Source: Candidatus Obscuribacterales bacterium
Lineage (GTDB): Bacteria; Cyanobacteriota; Vampirovibrionia; Obscuribacterales; Obscuribacteraceae
Assembly: GCA_019745415.1 (NCBI GenBank)
Contig: JAIETF010000051.1
Location: 1-64,000, forward strand
DNA: 64,000 bases
Reading direction: 5' to 3'
Shown here: positions 60,361 to 64,000 of the stretch, piece after piece
Position numbering within the stretch: position 1 is the stretch's first letter
Layout of the letters: every line of letters starts with the position of its first letter
Program-made: the position numbers and the translations under genes
The notes under the pieces: model-generated
Database searches by the model: none
What the model was told of the DNA's origin: nothing
The model's input: only the letters and a program-made list of their open reading frames with translations

Positions 60361-62832
60361 TCAATAATTGAAGCTTGCCAGTGCCAGCTGCCCAAGAGAC
60401 AAACCCCCATCATTTGGCGGAATAACTCGGTTGAGCAACAAAGTCAGACCTCGCCTAGACAATTCCTCGCGCAGAAAGTCAGACAAAAGACTGTTCTGTA
60501 TTACGCCACCAGAGGCGGCGACTATCTTGACTTGATGAGCCAGAGACAGCTGCTCAAGAGCATCAGCAAGAGAAGAGGCCAAAGCAAAATGGAAGGAAAG
60601 CGCGATGGCAGAAGGCTTTACGCCGTTCAGCCGATCTTCGACCAGCGATGAGAGGGCAAATTTGTAGTCAAGCGTTTCACCCTCGAAATTCAACCGATAT
60701 CGGTCCAATTTTGGCCTGTCATTTTCGCAAAATTTTCTCAATTGCCCACGTGCCTGATGTTCAAGCCAGATGGCAGCTTGAGCCTCAAATTGCACTTCGC
60801 CGACAAAGCCACAGAGGGCGGCAACGGCATCAAACAGACGGCCCATCGACGAACTCTTGAATACTCTCAAGTTCTTTTCAATCATTTTTACTGCATTTGA
60901 AAAATGTTCATCGAGCTGACAAATAGAATCGCTTAGCAGCGCACTTCTGGTCTTTTCATCCAGGCAACCAGCCAATGCTTGCTGAGGGAAGCGAGCGGCA
61001 GCATCACCGCCCGGTAAAAGTGCATAATCCAAATGGCAAACCCGCTCAAAACCTGAGCTTACCGACCCAAGAAAGATTTCTCCACCCCAAATCGCCTCAT
61101 CATCGCCAAAGCCGGTCCCGTCCATAGCCAAGCCCAAGACCAATTCATCCAGCTTATTATGCTCAGCCAAGACTGAAGCAATATGGGCGCGATGATGCTG
61201 GATGCCAATAACCCGAGAAGCCTCGATGGTATCTCGGTAAAGAGATGATCTATAGTTGGGATGCAAATCGTATGCCACCACGAGTCCAGACTTAGGAACT
61301 TTGTACATCGAAAGAAGATCAGTAATTGTCTCTTCAAAGGCATCAAAGCAAGAAGAGTGCTCCAAGTCACCAACATACTGACTCATAAAGACATGCCCAC
61401 CCACAGACAGACTGACTGCGTTCTTCAAATCGCCGCCCAGTGCCAAAATGAAGTCTTGCTCTCTAGGTAATTTAGCAACAGCATCGGGAGCATAGCCTCG
61501 AGAGCGTCGGACCATGATCGGTTCTGCACCCACCACCGATAAAACCGAATCATCAATGCGTCTTTGAATCGGTCTTTCACCGATCAAAAACAGATCGGCC
61601 AGTCCCAGCAAATCGGCATAAGCATCATCATCAAGATAGGCAATCGGTTCACCGGATACATTGGCGCTTGTGAAGACCATGGCGGAAGGCGCACCTGCCG
61701 CAAACAGCAAATAGTGCAAAGGCGTGTACGGCAAGAGTAAACCGATATCAAGATTGTCGGGACTGATCAATGGCAAGAAGGGAGCTAGAGGGCTATCGGT
61801 CTTTGCCGGAGAGATAACTATCGGACGAGCAACTGAAGCAAGCAATCTTTGCCCTTCATCGGCAAGAGTTGCCAGTCGCCTGGCTGAAGCGAGATCGGGC
61901 ACCATGACGGCGAAGGGTTTGGCTCGTCGATACTTGCGTTGGCGCAGTGCCAAAAGTGCCTTCTCATTGCTTGCATCAAGAGCAAGATGATAACCGCCTA
62001 TGCCCTTGATAGCCAAAATCAGACCATCATTGAGAGCCTGTGCGGCTCTTCTGATGGCTTCATCTCCGGTGGCGATTCTTATATCCAGCTCTGAATCATT
62101 TGGCGGCTTTGGAGCAGTCAAAAAATAGTTCGGTCCGCACTGCCTGCAAGCGACAGGCTGGGCATGAAATCTTCTATCCAGCGGATTCTCATAACTGGCA
62201 GAACAAGCAGCACACATAGGAAAAGCGGACATCGTGGTAAAAGGACGATCGTAAGGAAGAGCCTTGATTATGGAGAAGCGAGGACCACAGTTGGTGCAGT
62301 TCACATAAGGATAGTGAAAATAGGCATTTGTTTCGGCAAGAGAGCTTAGGTAGGAGCTTGAGAACCCGTGGGCAATACCGGTCTCTGCAATATTCTCAGC
62401 AGAACTCACTGCAAATATATCTGAAAAATTTTCCGCATAGGAATCTGGAGCTACATAGCCGTCTGCTTTGAACAAATCGCCTAAACAGTCCTGGCAAACG
62501 GCTAAATCAGGAGATATTCGCGTCGCTATATTGCCGCCCAGCTGACGACTTTCGGCGATTTCAAAAGAGCTATAGGCTCTGCTTCCAACTTCAATTTCTT
62601 GCAAAATAATTTCGTCGATTCGGGCTGCCGGCGGCAACTTCACTTTGAGATCGACAAGAAAGCAGTCAATCTCATGGGCTGGTCCCAAAAGCTCGATTTC
62701 GACACCAATGGTATCGTTTAGAACGAAGCCGGTCAGCTTATATTTTGTGGCAAGAACGTAGACAAAGGGGCGAAAACCCACACCCTGAACTATTCCTTTC
62801 ACCCTAATATTGACACAACGGGGACTTGCCAT
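60361..62832 (-). CDS. hypF: Carbamoyltransferase HypF, hydrogenase maturation
   Basis: 823 residues. Makes the carbamoyl group that HypE turns into the cyanide ligands of the Ni-Fe site. In order: acylphosphatase domain (VKGIVQGVGFRPFVY, 11-25), two zinc-finger-like modules (CQDCLGDLF, CTNCGPRFS, CAACSASYENPLDRRFHAQP, CRQCGPNYF), YrdC-like domain (AIKGIGGYHLALDASNEKAL, KPFAVMV), then a Kae1-like domain (ALGGDLKNAVSLS, HHRAHIASV, AMDGTGFGDD, SGGVIQNSLL). It stands 3 bp behind hypE. Confidence 0.96.
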   Translation of the reverse strand: MASPRCVNIRVKGIVQGVGFRPFVYVLATKYKLTGFVLNDTIGVEIELLGPAHEIDCFLVDLKVKLPPAARIDEIILQEIEVGSRAYSSFEIAESRQLGGNIATRISPDLAVCQDCLGDLFKADGYVAPDSYAENFSDIFAVSSAENIAETGIAHGFSSSYLSSLAETNAYFHYPYVNCTNCGPRFSIIKALPYDRPFTTMSAFPMCAACSASYENPLDRRFHAQPVACRQCGPNYFLTAPKPPNDSELDIRIATGDEAIRRAAQALNDGLILAIKGIGGYHLALDASNEKALLALRQRKYRRAKPFAVMVPDLASARRLATLADEGQRLLASVARPIVISPAKTDSPLAPFLPLISPDNLDIGLLLPYTPLHYLLFAAGAPSAMVFTSANVSGEPIAYLDDDAYADLLGLADLFLIGERPIQRRIDDSVLSVVGAEPIMVRRSRGYAPDAVAKLPREQDFILALGGDLKNAVSLSVGGHVFMSQYVGDLEHSSCFDAFEETITDLLSMYKVPKSGLVVAYDLHPNYRSSLYRDTIEASRVIGIQHHRAHIASVLAEHNKLDELVLGLAMDGTGFGDDEAIWGGEIFLGSVSSGFERVCHLDYALLPGGDAAARFPQQALAGCLDEKTRSALLSDSICQLDEHFSNAVKMIEKNLRVFKSSSMGRLFDAVAALCGFVGEVQFEAQAAIWLEHQARGQLRKFCENDRPKLDRYRLNFEGETLDYKFALSSLVEDRLNGVKPSAIALSFHFALASSLADALEQLSLAHQVKIVAASGGVIQNSLLSDFLREELSRRGLTLLLNRVIPPNDGGLSLGQLALASFNY

Positions 62833-62835
62833 AAG

Positions 62836-63885
62836 CTAGCAAATGCGCGGCAGCTGATCGCCGACCAACATATCGACAACCCTGCTGGCGCCATAGGGGG
62901 TGCGCACTAAAAGTCTGGGCGACTTCTTACTTTCCACCACCTCGCCGATAATACAAGCTCTAGAACCGCCCGGGGTGGATTTAAGAGCAGCAAGAGCAAT
63001 ATCGGCCGAGCCGGATTCAACAATCGCCAAGAACTGTCCTTCGTTAGCCACATGCAAAACATCCAGACCTAAGACTTCACAGGCGCCGCGCACCGCTCTA
63101 TCCACCGGCAAAGACTCTTCTTCTAAAAGTATGCTATGTCCGCAATCACCGGCAAGCTCGTTAAGTGAGGCTGACACGCCACCGCGAGTAGGGTCTCGCA
63201 TCCAACGCAGAGCTTTGGGACAGGCATCGATCAAAGCCTTAACCATCGGCCAGACTGAGCGACTATCTGATTTGATATCGGCGGCAAGATCTAGCTCGCC
63301 TCTGGCAAGAAGCACTGTTATGCCGTGGTCTCCAATGGCTCCGCTCAAAATCACCTTGTCGCCGATAGAGACAGATTCAGCCGATAGAGGTTGCGCTTCG
63401 ACAACGCCGACGCCGGCAGTGCTTACATAGAGCCCGTCTGCTTTTCCATGTTCTACCACCTTGGTATCGCCGCCGACAATCAGCACGCCGCTTTCAGCCG
63501 CCGCCCCGGCCATGGCAGCCAGCTCTTCCTGCAAAGTGGCAGTCGACAGTCCGGCTTCGATAATCAAGTTAACCAAAATATAGAGCGGACGGGCGCCCGA
63601 GACGGCGAGATCATTGACTGTGCCGTGCACCGCCAGCGAACCGATACTACCGCCGGGAAACCTGAGCGGCTTCACCACAAAGCTATCGGCAGTCATAGCC
63701 ATACGACCGGCGGAGACCGAAAAGACGGCTGAGTCACTCAATTTAGCGAGCAAGTCATTATGAAAATGGGGTGCAATCAAGCCTTCAATCAGACGACGAC
63801 CAGCTAAGCCACCCGAGCCGTGCGCCAATTCTATGCGCTCATCTGTGAAGCTTATGGGCAAGCTAATGGGCAAGCTCATGGACAC
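62836..63885 (-). CDS. hypE: Carbamoyl dehydratase HypE, hydrogenase maturation
   Basis: 349 residues. It dehydrates the carbamoyl thioester on its own C-terminal Cys to a thiocyanate. The chain ends in the family's PRIC. Other signatures are LAHGSGGLAGRRLIEG, MTADSFVVKPLRFPGGSIG, DLAVSGARPLYI, VGGDTKVVEHG, DPTRGGVSASLNELA. A GTG start at 63885 has GGAGGA (63896-63891) 5 nt upstream; an ATG two codons later is possible. The first residues contain a short SLPI duplication. Confidence 0.96.
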   Translation of the reverse strand: MSMSLPISLPISFTDERIELAHGSGGLAGRRLIEGLIAPHFHNDLLAKLSDSAVFSVSAGRMAMTADSFVVKPLRFPGGSIGSLAVHGTVNDLAVSGARPLYILVNLIIEAGLSTATLQEELAAMAGAAAESGVLIVGGDTKVVEHGKADGLYVSTAGVGVVEAQPLSAESVSIGDKVILSGAIGDHGITVLLARGELDLAADIKSDSRSVWPMVKALIDACPKALRWMRDPTRGGVSASLNELAGDCGHSILLEEESLPVDRAVRGACEVLGLDVLHVANEGQFLAIVESGSADIALAALKSTPGGSRACIIGEVVESKKSPRLLVRTPYGASRVVDMLVGDQLPRIC

Positions 63886-63917
63886 GGCTTTCCTCCGAAC
63901 AGCAACAGCAAAACTCT

Positions 63918-64000
63918 TTAGTCAACTCTTTCGTGCGCATAGTTAAAATGAGCAGCACAAGCCCCTTCGGAAGAAACCATCAAAGCGCCAAGTGGTTTTT
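63918..64000 (-). CDS. hypD: 3' end of HypD (Fe-S scaffold of Ni-Fe site assembly), partial
   Basis: The minus strand entering from the right edge encodes PLGALMVSSEGACAAHF followed by NYAHERVD and TAA (63920-63918). PxGAxMVSSEGxCxA is the conserved C-terminus of HypD, the protein that holds the Fe(CN)2CO group during assembly. It ends 32 bp before hypE, so hypD-hypE-hypF form a maturation operon that continues beyond the window. Confidence 0.85.
   Translation of the reverse strand, partial: KPLGALMVSSEGACAAHFNYAHERVD

Overview
The window is about 64 kb of bacterial chromosome with roughly even base composition. It most resembles a non-photosynthetic relative of the cyanobacteria (Melainabacteria/Vampirovibrionia, Obscuribacter-like). 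That placement is inference: it rests on the gene repertoire (C5-route haem genes, many exported TPR proteins, a eukaryotic-type Ser/Thr kinase, a respiratory-type hydrogenase), not on a marker-gene tree. No phage, insertion sequence, CRISPR array or rRNA was seen, and no tRNA was recognised.

Layout. 1-1.6 kb: the tail of an unknown gene coupled to a TPR/matrixin-type protease. 2-6.7 kb: a haem operon, hemA-hemC-hemD-hemB plus a small unknown gene, with a promoter in front and a hairpin terminator behind. 6.8-16.6 kb: small secreted proteins, a duplicated YcxB-like membrane protein, an O-methyltransferase, the 4.5S SRP RNA gene (ffs), a large sensor-kinase-like protein without its phospho-accepting His, TPR proteins, an unassigned structured RNA on the minus strand, an SPL-type radical SAM gene with an apparently leaderless promoter, and a pilin-like gene. 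16.6-22 kb: a fused ATP-dependent 5-oxoprolinase/hydantoinase, a guanidinium exporter (gdx) under a guanidine-II riboswitch, and a flavoprotein. 22-33 kb: duplicated TPR genes, an overlapping four-gene operon of exported/membrane proteins, several orphan genes, a lethal-factor-like secreted metalloprotease and a NADAR-domain protein. 33-45 kb: exported proteins (beta-helix-like protein, guanine deaminase with a signal peptide, a protein with three ~270-residue repeats, a Tat-type bicovalent flavoprotein, a lipoprotein), a degenerate GGDEF protein, a thioredoxin-like ferredoxin and an S9 peptidase. 45.8-49.9 kb: a molybdenum-cofactor operon, moaD-moaE-moaA-moaC/B fusion-moeA. 51-64 kb: a Ser/Thr kinase and then a complete-looking [NiFe]-hydrogenase locus with its maturation genes.

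The main biological system is the hydrogenase locus (52.3-64 kb). The large and small subunits have features of the group 1h ('actinobacterial', high-affinity) enzymes: no Tat signal, a CxxN in place of CxxC at the proximal cluster of the small subunit, and a D-S-C-x-x-C C-terminal motif in the large subunit. The neighbours also fit: an endopeptidase, a TPR protein, a NifU-Rieske fusion, an NHL-repeat protein, and hypD-hypE-hypF upstream. A divergent DUF1641 gene shares the hhyS upstream region. Together they would make, mature and electrically connect an enzyme that oxidises H2, possibly at trace levels, as a maintenance energy source.

Other notable points are the unassigned minus-strand RNA, the gdx riboswitch, five genes whose -10-like box lies exactly 6 nt before the ATG, and several degenerate signalling or recombinase domains that keep the fold but have lost catalytic residues.
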